A stretch of 39,890 bases of DNA from Ferruginibacter sp. (lineage in GTDB: Bacteria > Bacteroidota > Bacteroidia > Chitinophagales > Chitinophagaceae). Below are positions 16,096-24,667 of this stretch, in pieces (position 1 is the first letter of the stretch; every line of letters starts with the position of its first letter). Location of the stretch: the NCBI GenBank assembly GCA_025963635.1, contig JAOQAK010000103.1:1-39890 (forward strand). Reading direction: 5' to 3'. Below the pieces are notes generated by a model that made no database searches, was not told the DNA's origin, and worked only from the letters and a program-made list of their open reading frames with translations. Position numbers and translations under genes: made by a program.

Positions 16096-17585
16096 GCTAC
16101 AGAACCGCCGATGAATTGCACCAGGAAGCGCAATGTTTGTTAGATGAATACCTGCCCAAAGTTGCTTTCTTAAAAGTAAAAGAAAGGCAAAAGATTCCAT
16201 CGCAGGACATGCCCGTGCAGCATCCGGAAGTACGTTCTCACAATATGGAGGAGGTTGCACTTGGCTACAGTTTCGAACAGGCAAGAGTGGAAGCCTTTCG
16301 ATGTTTGCAATGTGCAAAGAAAAATTGCATAGAAGGCTGCCCTGTTAAAATAGATATACCCCGCTTTATCGATCATATTGCAAAAGGAGAAATTGAGCAG
16401 GCCATCGCTGTAGTGAAAGAGACAACCTTACTGCCTGCAGTATGCGGAAGGGTTTGTCCGCAGGAAAGACAATGCCAAATGCACTGTACGCTTGGCAAAT
16501 CATTGAAAGATGTTGACAGCTCAGTGGCCATTGGCCGCCTCGAACGTTTTGTGGCAGACTGGGAAAGAATCAACAATAAGATCGTTATACCGACTGTTAA
16601 ACCTGCCACGGGAAAAAAGGTGGCGGTGGTTGGCAGTGGGCCTGCAGGTTTGGTAGTGGCTGCAGATTGCAGGCGGGAAGGGCATCATGTAACCATTTTT
16701 GAAGCCTTCCATAAAATGGGCGGGGTATTGCGCTATGGCATTCCCGAATTTAGGTTACCCAATGATATCATTGATAAAGAAATTGAAACACTTGCCGCTA
16801 TGGGCGTAGAAATAAAGACCAATTTCGTGGTTGGCCGTACAAGAAAGCTTACCGACCTGATAGACAAAGATGGATATGATGCCGTATTTATAGGAACGGG
16901 GGCCGGACTCCCGATCTTCATGGGTATTGAAGGAGAAAACCTCAACGGTGTCTTTTCTGCCAACGAATATCTTACACGCATCAACCTGATGAAGGCCTTT
17001 GACAAAAATGCAGACACGCCGCTTTATCCTTCAAAGAGGGTGGTGGTGCTGGGAGGCGGCAATGTAGCGATGGACGCGTCAAGAATGGCAAAGCGCTTGG
17101 GTGCAGAAAAGGTTTTTGTGGTGTACAGGAGAGGGGAGAACGAAATGCCGGCGAGGAAAGAAGAAGTGTTGCATGCAAAAGAGGAAGGCGTCACATTCCT
17201 TTACCTCAGGAATGCAAAAAGAATACTGGGAGATGAAAAGGGATGCGTAAAAGGGATTGAATGCCTGGAATATGAACTGGGTGAACCGGATGCTTCGGGA
17301 AGAAGGTCGCCAGTCGTTGTAGCAGGCAGTGAATTTTTATTGGAAGCAGATACAATTATCGTAGCTGTAGGGAATGGGAGTAACCCGCTCATCAGCCAGA
17401 CTACGCCGCAACTCAATGTGAGCAAAAGGGGCAATATCGTGGTGGATGAAACACAAAAAACATCGATGGATAAAGTATTCGCAGGGGGAGATATTGTTTT
17501 AGGAGCTGCTACGGTTATTCTCGCTATGGGCGAAGGAAGGAAAAGTGCCGCATCAATCAATGCTATGCTTTTAAACAACCCATGA
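16092..17585 (+). CDS. gltA: NADPH-dependent glutamate synthase small-subunit-like / NfnB-type flavoprotein
   Basis: 497 residues. An N-terminal iron-sulfur domain holds two 4Fe-4S sets, Cys71/74/79/83 (CLQCAKKNCIEGCP) and Cys118/122/128/132 (VCGRVCPQERQCQMHC). The FAD-binding Rossmann fold starts at VAVVGSGPAGLVVAA (~177-191), and the NADPH fold at VVVLGGGNVAMDASRMAKRLGA followed by VYRRGENEMPARKEE. GGDIVLGAATVILAMGEGR closes the FAD site. It overlaps the upstream subunit by 4 bp. The family is often named gltA although no ammonia-transferring large subunit is encoded here; NfnB or SudA is an equally good name. Confidence 0.88.
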   Translation: MSYRTADELHQEAQCLLDEYLPKVAFLKVKERQKIPSQDMPVQHPEVRSHNMEEVALGYSFEQARVEAFRCLQCAKKNCIEGCPVKIDIPRFIDHIAKGEIEQAIAVVKETTLLPAVCGRVCPQERQCQMHCTLGKSLKDVDSSVAIGRLERFVADWERINNKIVIPTVKPATGKKVAVVGSGPAGLVVAADCRREGHHVTIFEAFHKMGGVLRYGIPEFRLPNDIIDKEIETLAAMGVEIKTNFVVGRTRKLTDLIDKDGYDAVFIGTGAGLPIFMGIEGENLNGVFSANEYLTRINLMKAFDKNADTPLYPSKRVVVLGGGNVAMDASRMAKRLGAEKVFVVYRRGENEMPARKEEVLHAKEEGVTFLYLRNAKRILGDEKGCVKGIECLEYELGEPDASGRRSPVVVAGSEFLLEADTIIVAVGNGSNPLISQTTPQLNVSKRGNIVVDETQKTSMDKVFAGGDIVLGAATVILAMGEGRKSAASINAMLLNNP

Positions 17586-17618
17586 AAAAAACAGCCACCA
17601 TTTTGGTGACTGCTTTTC
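17585..17618. terminator. Bidirectional terminator between convergent genes
   Basis: CAGCCACC (17592-17599), loop ATTTT and GGTGACTG (17605-17612) form an 8-bp stem with one mismatch. A run of seven A at 17585-17591 gives a U-tract for the minus-strand DUF4382 gene; TTTT follows at 17614-17617 for the plus strand. Confidence 0.75.
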
Positions 17619-17623
17619 TAAAA

Positions 17624-18139
17624 TTATTTTACTTTAATCACTGGCCGGAGCTTATAATCCCCGGTACCTTCTTTCAGCACTGATAGTGCAGCATCGAAAT
17701 CAATTACAAGCGTTTCAAGCGTTGAACTAAGTTCTTTACTGATTTTGATCTTTAAGCCGGATTCTGAACCGCTTGGTATCACTAACGGGTATACGACTCC
17801 GTTGTCTTTCACCGTATTATTAGGACCTAACACAAATCTTATCTGTCTAACGGTGTTGGATGGAACCAATGCCGTAGCCAATGCGGTGTCAACGCCCTGC
17901 AGGGTCAAAAGGTTGTAGATGCCGGGATGTGTTGTTAAAGTTACCCATTCGTTGTCCGTAACATCATCGGAGAATTTAATTCTTACTTCACGGATGTCTA
18001 CGTTTACTTCCTGGAAAGCTACGGGGTTATCAGTTAACCGTACGTTTAAAGTGGTGTTTTTGTTGTCTTTGCCACAGGAATAGAATCCAAAGGTGGCTGC
18101 ACATACGGCGATAGCAATCAATAAATGACTTTTCTTCAT
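17624..18139 (-). CDS. DUF4382 lipoprotein
   Basis: 171 residues with a lipoprotein signal ending FGFYSC (Cys22). The body matches DUF4382 throughout: VRLTDNPVAFQEVNVDIREV near the start, the LLTLQGVDTALATALVPSN segment, RQIRFVLGPNNTV, the SGLKI motif, and VIDFDAALSVLKEGTGDYKLRP at the end. Function is unknown; these are secreted beta-sandwich lipoproteins common in Bacteroidota. It is transcribed alone, converging on the flavoprotein gene. Confidence 0.88.
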   Translation of the reverse strand: MKKSHLLIAIAVCAATFGFYSCGKDNKNTTLNVRLTDNPVAFQEVNVDIREVRIKFSDDVTDNEWVTLTTHPGIYNLLTLQGVDTALATALVPSNTVRQIRFVLGPNNTVKDNGVVYPLVIPSGSESGLKIKISKELSSTLETLVIDFDAALSVLKEGTGDYKLRPVIKVK

Positions 18140-18354
18140 GATTTAGAGGTTTGTTTCTCTAGCTTGTTAAATAATCGTGCCAACAACTGTTATCTCCATT
18201 TGGTAGTTAGCCATAAGTGAGCAAGCGCAGGTAAACTGTTGTTCTTTGGGAGATGTGATTTTGAGCGCCCCATGTTGTCAATTCACAACAGGATGATATG
18301 CGAAACTGTCCGTAATATTTAAAAATTGCACAGACCGCATCGCTTTCTAACACC

Positions 18355-18762
18355 TTAGGTGGGTATAACTTTCCGGCATATATTTTTAGCAGCAAGTATT
18401 TTTTCCGTGTACAGAATAAGTACAATTCCTATGGTGTATGCTATAAGGTCAAGCCAGGCAAAAGAGGTACCCATAACCGTTCTCGCAAGTTTTGAGTGTT
18501 GCAGTCCAAGCCTGTTTACAAGATGAAAGTATTGTGAGATTTCAACAACATATGAAAATAATAGTACTGATATTGCAGCACGCAAAACGGGTACATGCAG
18601 GAACGATTTCATACAACAATACATCAGCACTACCACCAGTAGGTCGCCGATATAGGGGCGGATGATTTGGTCATGCGCAAATCTGGCTATAAGCACTTCA
18701 ATCCCGAAAACCAATCCCGTCACAATAAAATAGCATTTGTTAAACTTCAGCAAACTGTTCAT
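18355..18762 (-). CDS. DUF2809 integral membrane protein
   Basis: 135 residues with about four hydrophobic segments (~10-30, 38-50, 55-75, 100-120). The motifs RPYIGDLLVVVLMYC and LDLIAYTIGIVL fit DUF2809, a small VanZ-like membrane family without assigned function. It stands alone; 215 bp separate it from the DUF4382 gene on the same strand, and I saw no gene in that gap. Confidence 0.8.
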   Translation of the reverse strand: MNSLLKFNKCYFIVTGLVFGIEVLIARFAHDQIIRPYIGDLLVVVLMYCCMKSFLHVPVLRAAISVLLFSYVVEISQYFHLVNRLGLQHSKLARTVMGTSFAWLDLIAYTIGIVLILYTEKILAAKNICRKVIPT

Positions 18763-19277
18763 TGGTTGGATTTACAATGCCATTTAATTATTCAATAATG
18801 TATTCGGTTTGGGGAAGCAGTATCCCGATGCATGTTCATTTGTTCTCAACATTGGTTTTGATATACTAATATGAATGCATACCGACAAAAAAAGCAATCA
18901 AAAAGCAGGCAGCAAGCAGTAGCAAATTCTTCTTTACGCAATTGCGTAGCGAAGTTAAGTTATCGAAACATTTAATCGAGAACAAGCCGCCGGGCACATT
19001 TGCATTTGCAATGTGTTTACGTATCGGGAGGGAATATAGATAATGTCGCCGAATCAGTATACCGCGAGAGAAAACTGTACTTTCCGCATCGCCTGGGCCA
19101 TTTTGTGGTTCGATCGGTATTTACAACTAAATAGTGATTGCAGGATAGGCGATGTGATGTGGATTGAATTTAGTATGGGTAATTGAAGTACTATGACAAT
19201 AAAAGTGTTTACAGCATTGCTGATGAGATTTAGCGATGCTGTAAACAATAAGTGTTTGCGAAGAAATTTGTTCCCGG
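18763..19277. other. Intergenic region, no recognisable gene
   Basis: About 515 bp without a supported gene. Open frames on the minus strand near 19054-19248 have no start context or protein-like composition. The only structure seen is the hairpin at 19206-19247. Confidence 0.5.
19206..19247 (-). terminator. Hairpin after the GH5-like gene
   Basis: TGTTTACAGCATTGC (19206-19220) and GCGATGCTGTAAACA (19233-19247) form a 15-bp stem with one T-G wobble and a 12-nt loop. It starts 30 bp after the stop of the minus-strand glycosidase, and the minus strand continues with CTTTTATTG, a weak U-tract. Confidence 0.65.
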
Positions 19278-20408
19278 CTAAGCTGAATGAGATAGCAACG
19301 AGTGCTTAGCCTTGTTCTTATTATTAAATTTCGAAATATAGGCAACTTCCCGCTCACAATAGGGTTGGCCATCAGGTTTAAAGATATCATGAAACCAGCG
19401 GGCTGGCTCCTTTTCATATGGCTTTTCCCATGAGTCCCAGGCACAATGCGTTTGCGATTTGCCGGCTACGAATCCCCAATTATATCCGCCCACATTGTGT
19501 TTCTGCAACACGGGTAAAATGCTTTCAAAGGTACTCTCAAATGGCCTCGCCATATATTCGGTACACAGCAACGGGCGTCCATAACGTTTGAGGTCCAATA
19601 TTCTTTTTTCCATTCCTTTATTGTTTTCATAACAATGGAAAGAGATAATATCGGCCTGGGTAAACATATAATGATCAATGGCTGACAATTCATCGGCGTC
19701 ACTCCAGTCTGATTGCCATGGTGCCATCGTAAGGGGTTGAATTGGGTTGATCGCCCTTACCCAACCGATGGCCTTGCTTAAGAGTTTCATCGATAGCCCG
19801 GCTTTGTGCTCGCCATAATTGTCATCTTTGTAACTACCGGTATTTAAATTATCCGGTTCATTGAATATATCCCATACAAGCACCCTTTCATCGGCTTTAA
19901 AATAATTTACAACGCCTTGTACATAGTGGCGTAGTTCATCATATTTTTCGGCATCATTCAACACATCATAGCCGGGGCACTGCACCCAGCCTGAATTATG
20001 CACCAGAAAACGGGGCTCGGGCTGTTTGCCGATTTTTGGGAAGGGATCCCAAACGGCATCAAACAATACAAACATGGTCTTTATGCCGTTGCGGTGGGCA
20101 ATGGCTAAAAATTCATCCATCCGGTTTAAAAAGCCTTTGCTGTCCTGTTCCCACAACAAGTGGTGCAGGAAAACCCTTACGGTATTAAAGCCCAACCCTG
20201 CAGCCCAGGATAGTTCTTTTTCAATGATTCCGGGAGAAAACGTTTCCTCCTGCCACATTTCTAATTGATTAATTGCATTGTGGGGAATATAATTGCAGCC
20301 GATTGGCCATGCAGTATTGCTATACCATGTATTGATCTTTTCTATTGACCAGGGAGCATTCGATTCAGGATGTAAAACTGGTGTAAAGGAGTTTTTCCAG
20401 GTTGTCAT
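19278..20408 (-). CDS. GH5-like (cellulase superfamily) glycoside hydrolase, cytosolic
   Basis: 376 residues, TIM-barrel clan A hydrolase. The acid/base Glu184 lies in VWDIFNEPDN after strand 4 and the nucleophile Glu284 in LLCTEYMAR at strand 7. FNTVRVFLHHLLWEQD and the HCYENN segment complete the active-site wall. There is no signal peptide, so it should act on imported oligosaccharides in the cytoplasm. Close relatives in this phylum are often labelled beta-xylanase or cellulase, but neither substrate is supported here. No transporter or regulator accompanies it. Confidence 0.85.
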   Translation of the reverse strand: MTTWKNSFTPVLHPESNAPWSIEKINTWYSNTAWPIGCNYIPHNAINQLEMWQEETFSPGIIEKELSWAAGLGFNTVRVFLHHLLWEQDSKGFLNRMDEFLAIAHRNGIKTMFVLFDAVWDPFPKIGKQPEPRFLVHNSGWVQCPGYDVLNDAEKYDELRHYVQGVVNYFKADERVLVWDIFNEPDNLNTGSYKDDNYGEHKAGLSMKLLSKAIGWVRAINPIQPLTMAPWQSDWSDADELSAIDHYMFTQADIISFHCYENNKGMEKRILDLKRYGRPLLCTEYMARPFESTFESILPVLQKHNVGGYNWGFVAGKSQTHCAWDSWEKPYEKEPARWFHDIFKPDGQPYCEREVAYISKFNNKNKAKHSLLSHSA

Positions 20409-20744
20409 ATTAGGATATTGGAATACTTGAGTAATCAGGTGTTGAATAATTAACGAATGATTTTTTTATTTATTTAAAAATTGACGAAAAAATTTTGCTG
20501 TCATATATAAGTCTATAAAGGGGTTTTTCCCTGTCTGCATAATATGATGGCAAGAGCATATTTATTGTATGGTAAGCGATAAATCTTTAATAAAGTGGAA
20601 AAATAACTTGATTTTCCTGCGCTTATAGCCATTATAATGTTTTTGGAAGCCAGGCCAGGGATAAAAAAACTGTTCGCTAAGTAGCTGACTAGCTACTGCT
20701 GCCGCAAAAAAAGGCCGGATTTACCGGCCTTTAAGCAGCATTGT
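20409..20744. other. AT-rich intergenic region with terminator
   Basis: No gene is seen. It should hold the promoter of the GH5-like gene, which I could not place. A small 7-bp hairpin AGTAGCT-GACT-AGCTACT lies at 20680-20697 just before the terminator at 20706-20732. Confidence 0.5.
20706..20732 (-). terminator. Intrinsic terminator of the small secreted protein gene
   Basis: AAGGCCGG (20711-20718), loop ATTTA and CCGGCCTT (20724-20731). On the minus strand the stem runs into a stretch of seven T (complement of 20706-20712). It begins 13 bp after the stop at 20745. Confidence 0.88.
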
Positions 20745-21146
20745 TTAATTGGAAGCCAATACTCCCAGGAGTACCCCTGCAATGGCACCCACCACTAACC
20801 CTTTTCCGAAAGAATTTACTTTTTGTTGCCGCTCTCTTTGCATGTCATTAATCCTTCTTTCCCTTTCATAAGCATTGATCGAGCGATCGTTTCTATACTG
20901 GTTAATCCTTTGATCATATTCACGGTTGGCACGATCAGTCTCTGCCTGGCGCCGGTAGTCATCAGCACGGCGATCCTTCTTGTCGTATTCATGGTCATTT
21001 GAATGCGTGTTTTCATAGCGCGTGACGGTGCTCCGCGTATTCCATGTTTCTTGCCTTTCATTCATTCTGCCCCGGTCGTTATACCCTTGTGCAGACGCTG
21101 CGTTGATAAAAATAGCAGCTATGAACAATACAATTAATTTTTTCAT
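20745..21146 (-). CDS. Small secreted charged protein with C-terminal glycine-zipper segment
   Basis: 133 residues. A signal peptide ends at NAASA-Q (cleavage after 19). The middle (25-110) is extremely polar, rich in Arg, Asp, Glu, Asn and Tyr, and predicted helical. The last 22 residues (FGKGLVVGAIAGVLLGVLAS) are a glycine-zipper hydrophobic segment that could insert into a membrane. I do not recognise a named family. It shares the signal-peptide style and Arg/Asn-rich helical body with the next gene upstream on the same strand, 49 bp away. Confidence 0.7.
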   Translation of the reverse strand: MKKLIVLFIAAIFINAASAQGYNDRGRMNERQETWNTRSTVTRYENTHSNDHEYDKKDRRADDYRRQAETDRANREYDQRINQYRNDRSINAYERERRINDMQRERQQKVNSFGKGLVVGAIAGVLLGVLASN

Positions 21147-21195
21147 TTTGTTTGTTTTAGATGATGAGTAAACTTGATCTGGTTGCCGCTTTTAT

Positions 21196-21606
21196 TTACC
21201 ATTTATGCGAATTGTTTTTAGCATACCCGTTATCAACGTCCCTGTGATTGCTTCTTTCAAAAAGGGCTTGAACCTGGCTGATCTCATTGCTGCGTTGATT
21301 CTCCAATATCCGGATCTGTTGCGACTTTTCTCTGCCTCGTAAATACCTGCTCTTTTTAACGGCTGCTATTTGCCTGTCGAAGTCACGGTTGATTCTTTGT
21401 ATCTGCGCTTCTTTTTCTCTAAAAGAAAAAGAGGGATTTTCGAAACCGGCGGTTTTGTTTTTGATAGCAGGCTGATGAGCATATTCAGCACTCATTTGTT
21501 TATTGTCGTTATTGCCGTTATCAAAATGGCCTTTGCTACCACCGGGTTGGGCTGAAGCAAAACTGATGGCGCCGGCTGCCATGACAAGTGTAAAGATTTT
21601 TTTCAT
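21196..21606 (-). CDS. Small secreted charged helical protein
   Basis: 136 residues with a signal peptide ending at SFASA-Q (cleavage after 19). A Gly/Asn-rich linker precedes a basic helical region (~62-115: FREKEAQIQRINRDFDRQIA, then ILENQRSNEISQVQALFE) likely to form a coiled coil. No Cys and no membrane anchor. Function unknown. It lies 49 bp upstream of the 20745-21146 gene on the same strand, so the two may be one transcript. Confidence 0.7.
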   Translation of the reverse strand: MKKIFTLVMAAGAISFASAQPGGSKGHFDNGNNDNKQMSAEYAHQPAIKNKTAGFENPSFSFREKEAQIQRINRDFDRQIAAVKKSRYLRGREKSQQIRILENQRSNEISQVQALFERSNHRDVDNGYAKNNSHKW

Positions 21607-21683
21607 GATGTAATTTTTAGAAAGTTATTTAATATATATAAGATGGTTTATGGAAGTCTTCGTTTAAATTGAGTGCTGCGTCT

Positions 21684-21701
21684 ACGTCGATGGTTCGACG
21701 T
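21684..21701. repeat. Short perfect palindrome upstream of the secreted-protein pair
   Basis: ACGTCGA-TGGT-TCGACGT, a 7-bp stem with 4-nt loop, 78 bp upstream of the start at 21606. It could be an operator for the minus-strand pair or a small RNA hairpin. Confidence 0.35.
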
Positions 21702-21899
21702 CATTCGTCGCAGGATTTTGCGCTAAATAGAAAAGCGGTTAAAATACCGCTGAATCTTGCTTCAAACCGGCTGTTATAAATTAGTTTAGAGAAAGAAAAT
21801 ATGGGGTGTTCAAGGTGCCGGGTTCTCCCCGGTATAGTTGGCACAATTATTTATAAGTTCTTCAAAGCGATAATGCATAACCTTATAAAAAACTTCAGC

Positions 21900-22142
21900 A
21901 TGTGGAAAATAATCGATGATTGCGGCAAACAGTTAACTGTCAATTCGAGGGTGCGGGCAATAGATGACCAGCATACCAAAATATATGAGGTTATAGAAAT
22001 AGAGTTTGACCAGTACAAACTGCAATTGATTAGCAGGGATGGCATGCCTGCAGTTGATGCGCTACATCAAATATTAACCTGCGACCAACTTGTTAAATAC
22101 AATTTCGAAGTGGAAGAGAATGAAGCCACAGTAATTGATTGA
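21900..22142 (+). CDS. Small protein of unknown function
   Basis: 80 residues from the ATG at 21900, where the folded part seems to begin (MWKIIDDCGKQLTVNSRVRA). In-frame ATGs at 21873 and 21801 would add 9 or 33 residues and are possible. The composition alternates hydrophobic and charged residues as in a small beta-barrel or SH3-like fold, ending in an acidic tail. I do not recognise a family. No partner gene is obvious. Confidence 0.5.
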   Translation: MWKIIDDCGKQLTVNSRVRAIDDQHTKIYEVIEIEFDQYKLQLISRDGMPAVDALHQILTCDQLVKYNFEVEENEATVID

Positions 22143-22654
22143 TTTGACCCATCCAAACGAAGCAGTAGAGAGTTTTGTTTTTTGATTCGATATTAACCTT
22201 AGCATCCAAATTTTCCGCACCTGCTGTTCACTACTCCGGATTTTCCCGTACTGCACCTGGATATGGGATTGCTTAGATTTTGTTGCCTTGTCAAATTCCT
22301 AAAAAAAAGATTTTTAGAAATCTTGTAGCAAAAATAAATTTGAAAAAAAAAAAGCTACAAACTTGTAGCAAAAATAAATTTTCAGAAAATAATGCTACCA
22401 GTCTGTAGCAAAAAATAAATTTCCCAAAAAAATGCTACATCTGCTATTTAAGGGATGTGTCACCGAAAAATTATTCGAATGTTCTCTTTTCTTTGGTACC
22501 TGGAGATTTGGAAACGATCGTTAAATCCATTTTGCAAAAACTATCTATCGAAAGAAGCTTGGTACCTGCTAAATCCTTAGCCTGAAGTAGTGATCGCTGT
22601 CTGCTGTACTTGCGCTAACAACTGTATTGAATAAAAAAGCCACCGAATCTTCGA
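22143..22654. other. AT-rich non-coding region with tandem hairpin repeats
   Basis: No gene is supported. It contains the 40-bp tandem array at 22324-22443, a preceding hairpin CTAAAAA-AAAGA-TTTTTAG at 22299-22317, and two copies of TTGGTACCTG at 22493-22502 and 22559-22568. Confidence 0.6.
22324..22443. repeat. Three tandem 40-bp units, each a 36-nt inverted repeat
   Basis: Units start at 22324, 22364 and 22404, an exact 40-bp period. Each opens with TGTAGCAAAAA and the first two share their first 18 bases (TGTAGCAAAAATAAATTT). Each ends 36 bases later with GCTACA (GCTACC in unit 2), so TGTAGC and GCTACA can pair around an A-rich 24-nt loop. A 4-nt spacer separates the units. Confidence 0.85.
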
Positions 22655-22852
22655 TCATTGGCTGCGACCATTGTTGTTTTGCGGAGTAATAAAGTTCCTG
22701 ACATCTTTTCGTGAAGGGCCGACTTTATTGGTTATCGATAATAGTTTTTCCGGGGAGACGCCTAAATGGTTCGACCACCATATTAGTTCGCCGGCATCAT
22801 TCACATCAATGATATTATAGTTTTTCGGAATTCTTATTTCTACACTCATCAA
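22655..22852 (-). CDS. DUF3606 small protein
   Basis: 65 residues. The sequence follows DUF3606: an IDVNDAGELIWWSNHLGVSP motif (15-34) and then EKLLSITNKVGPSRKDVRNFI. Two in-frame ATGs open it (MM). The family is small, soluble and of unknown function. It lies 75 bp downstream of the permease gene on the same strand. Confidence 0.8.
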   Translation of the reverse strand: MMSVEIRIPKNYNIIDVNDAGELIWWSNHLGVSPEKLLSITNKVGPSRKDVRNFITPQNNNGRSQ

Positions 22853-22927
22853 AAAAATATTATACCGGGTTTAATACAAATTCCGTTCTAATTTCCCCCC
22901 ATATGGGTTACAAATTATTTTCGTACA

Positions 22928-24667
22928 TCAGAGAATCAGCCTTACGCCGCCCAATTCCTCCACCCGGTAAGTAAATTTTTCACCTGGAGAACTGATGAAC
23001 ATAAAGTTTTTGGGAACATTCCATTCACTGCATAACCTGTCAATTAATTCGGGGCCGAATGTGCCGACCAGGATGATAAATTCCATCTTGATATCAGGAT
23101 AAGCCCTATCCAGTACCTCAAAATCGTTCATAAATTTCTCCGGCGCCGGTTGGTGCTCCTTTAATACGGTAACAATTTTTATCTTACTGGTGATCTCATT
23201 TTCCTGTACGTAGATCATTACTTTGTTGAGGGTTGCAATGTTGTCGGCTTTGGAAAAAAATATAAACTCCTGTTCATGGAGTTTATTGATAAACCGGTTG
23301 ATCCTTCTCCTGCTAACAACGGACAGCCTGCGCAGGTTATCTGAAATATTCTTCAGAATTCCCATCACAAATTCCAGTATATGAATACGGTTGAGCATAG
23401 CATAGATCAGCAGCATGCAAGGGATAAAGTATTTCAGGAAAACTACCAGGTATTCCGGTCTCATCGAAACGTTTCCATATAGCCCGATAGCTACTGCAAA
23501 CAAGGATATCACAACAACAAAAGAAGGGGCATATTCCGGCCTCGGCAGGCGGCTCCTTTTAATTTTTAAAAGCAGGTTGCCCAATGCGAAAAATATCATT
23601 ACTAATAAAAATGAAATGGTGTATACACCTGCCAGGGGGGCCAGTTCTCCTTTTGTTACAAACAATACTGAAACACATAGAAGGAAAAACATAATCAATA
23701 TCCGGTAGCTGCTTCCACGATTGTTTTCCTTTAAAAGAAATTGCGGAAGGATCCGGTCTAAGGTCATTCTTTTGATTAGCCCGTTTACGCCAACAAATGA
23801 AGTGAGTAATGCGCCGCTAAGTACAGTTACTGCATTGATAGATATTAGGGTAGCCAGCCACTCACCCCCGGTTAAGGTGGCCATGTAACTCAATAAAGAT
23901 TGCTGGTGTGCATCCACTTCGGAGACCGGCATTACAGCAATTGCCAATAGTGCAATCAGCGGGTTTAAAATAGTAACTGCCAGCCACATGTTCCGCAGTG
24001 TTTTCGGAAACACGCCTTTCTTTTGTTCCTCTACGAAATTTGCAGAGCTTTCAAAACCGGATATGCCAAGCATTGCTGCGCTGAAGCCAAAGAACAAAGA
24101 AGTAGCAAGTCCACCACCTTTTAAAGGCAATGCAAAGTTTGCATGCAGGATGGAAGTTCCATTGGTTGAAATGAAAAAAAATGCGGCGACAATCAGCAAA
24201 GCCATTGAGGACAGATGAAAGATAAAGATGATCAGGGCGACAATCGCACTTTCTGAAATACCCAAAATGGTCAAACATAAAAACAACAACAATAAACCCA
24301 GTGTAGCAAACAACACATTTAATCCCGGGATATTATGATGAAGATAATGCATGGCTTCACTGGCAGAAATAACGGCGGTGGCCATATAGGAAAGTATGGT
24401 AAGGCAGGCGGCAAGAGATGCATTGCTCTTGCTGGTGGTATTTAGTAATACATTGTAAGCTCCGCCGTTCAATGGTAAGGCACCCACCACTTCGCCGTAA
24501 ATTTTTCTAAAAAGGAATAAAACGCCGGAAACAATTAATAAAGCCAGCCAGGCATATTGACCAGCCATCCCAATTGTAAGCGCCGACACATATAAACAAG
24601 ATGAGGTAATGTCATTGCCGCAAATGGCCGTGGCCAGCCAGGTATTTAGTTTTTTTTGCGATGACAT
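22928..24667 (-). CDS. APC-family amino acid/polyamine permease with cytosolic C-terminal domain
   Basis: 579 residues from the ATG at 24667; an upstream ATG at 24706 would add 13 polar residues. The transporter part (~1-440) starts with NTWLATAICGNDITSSCLYVS, the unwound TM1 region of APC permeases, and has LPLNGGAYNVLLNTTSKS after TM2-3 and GISGFESSANFVEEQKKG in TM6, the APC signature. About twelve spans are expected. The last ~140 residues are soluble, with alternating beta and alpha segments (KIKIVTVLKEHQ, MEFIILVGTFGPELI), a possible regulatory domain. Substrate is unknown. DUF3606 follows on the same strand. Confidence 0.87.
   Translation of the reverse strand: MSSQKKLNTWLATAICGNDITSSCLYVSALTIGMAGQYAWLALLIVSGVLFLFRKIYGEVVGALPLNGGAYNVLLNTTSKSNASLAACLTILSYMATAVISASEAMHYLHHNIPGLNVLFATLGLLLLFLCLTILGISESAIVALIIFIFHLSSMALLIVAAFFFISTNGTSILHANFALPLKGGGLATSLFFGFSAAMLGISGFESSANFVEEQKKGVFPKTLRNMWLAVTILNPLIALLAIAVMPVSEVDAHQQSLLSYMATLTGGEWLATLISINAVTVLSGALLTSFVGVNGLIKRMTLDRILPQFLLKENNRGSSYRILIMFFLLCVSVLFVTKGELAPLAGVYTISFLLVMIFFALGNLLLKIKRSRLPRPEYAPSFVVVISLFAVAIGLYGNVSMRPEYLVVFLKYFIPCMLLIYAMLNRIHILEFVMGILKNISDNLRRLSVVSRRRINRFINKLHEQEFIFFSKADNIATLNKVMIYVQENEITSKIKIVTVLKEHQPAPEKFMNDFEVLDRAYPDIKMEFIILVGTFGPELIDRLCSEWNVPKNFMFISSPGEKFTYRVEELGGVRLIL

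Noticed and set aside
22324..22443. CRISPR array
   Set aside because: The units are nearly identical over their whole 36 nt, with only 4-nt gaps and no unique spacers, and no cas gene is in the window.
22324..22852. Type III toxin-antitoxin locus (ToxIN-like)
   Set aside because: Unit length fits, but no ToxN-sized gene follows; the next gene is a 65-residue DUF3606 protein on the opposite strand.
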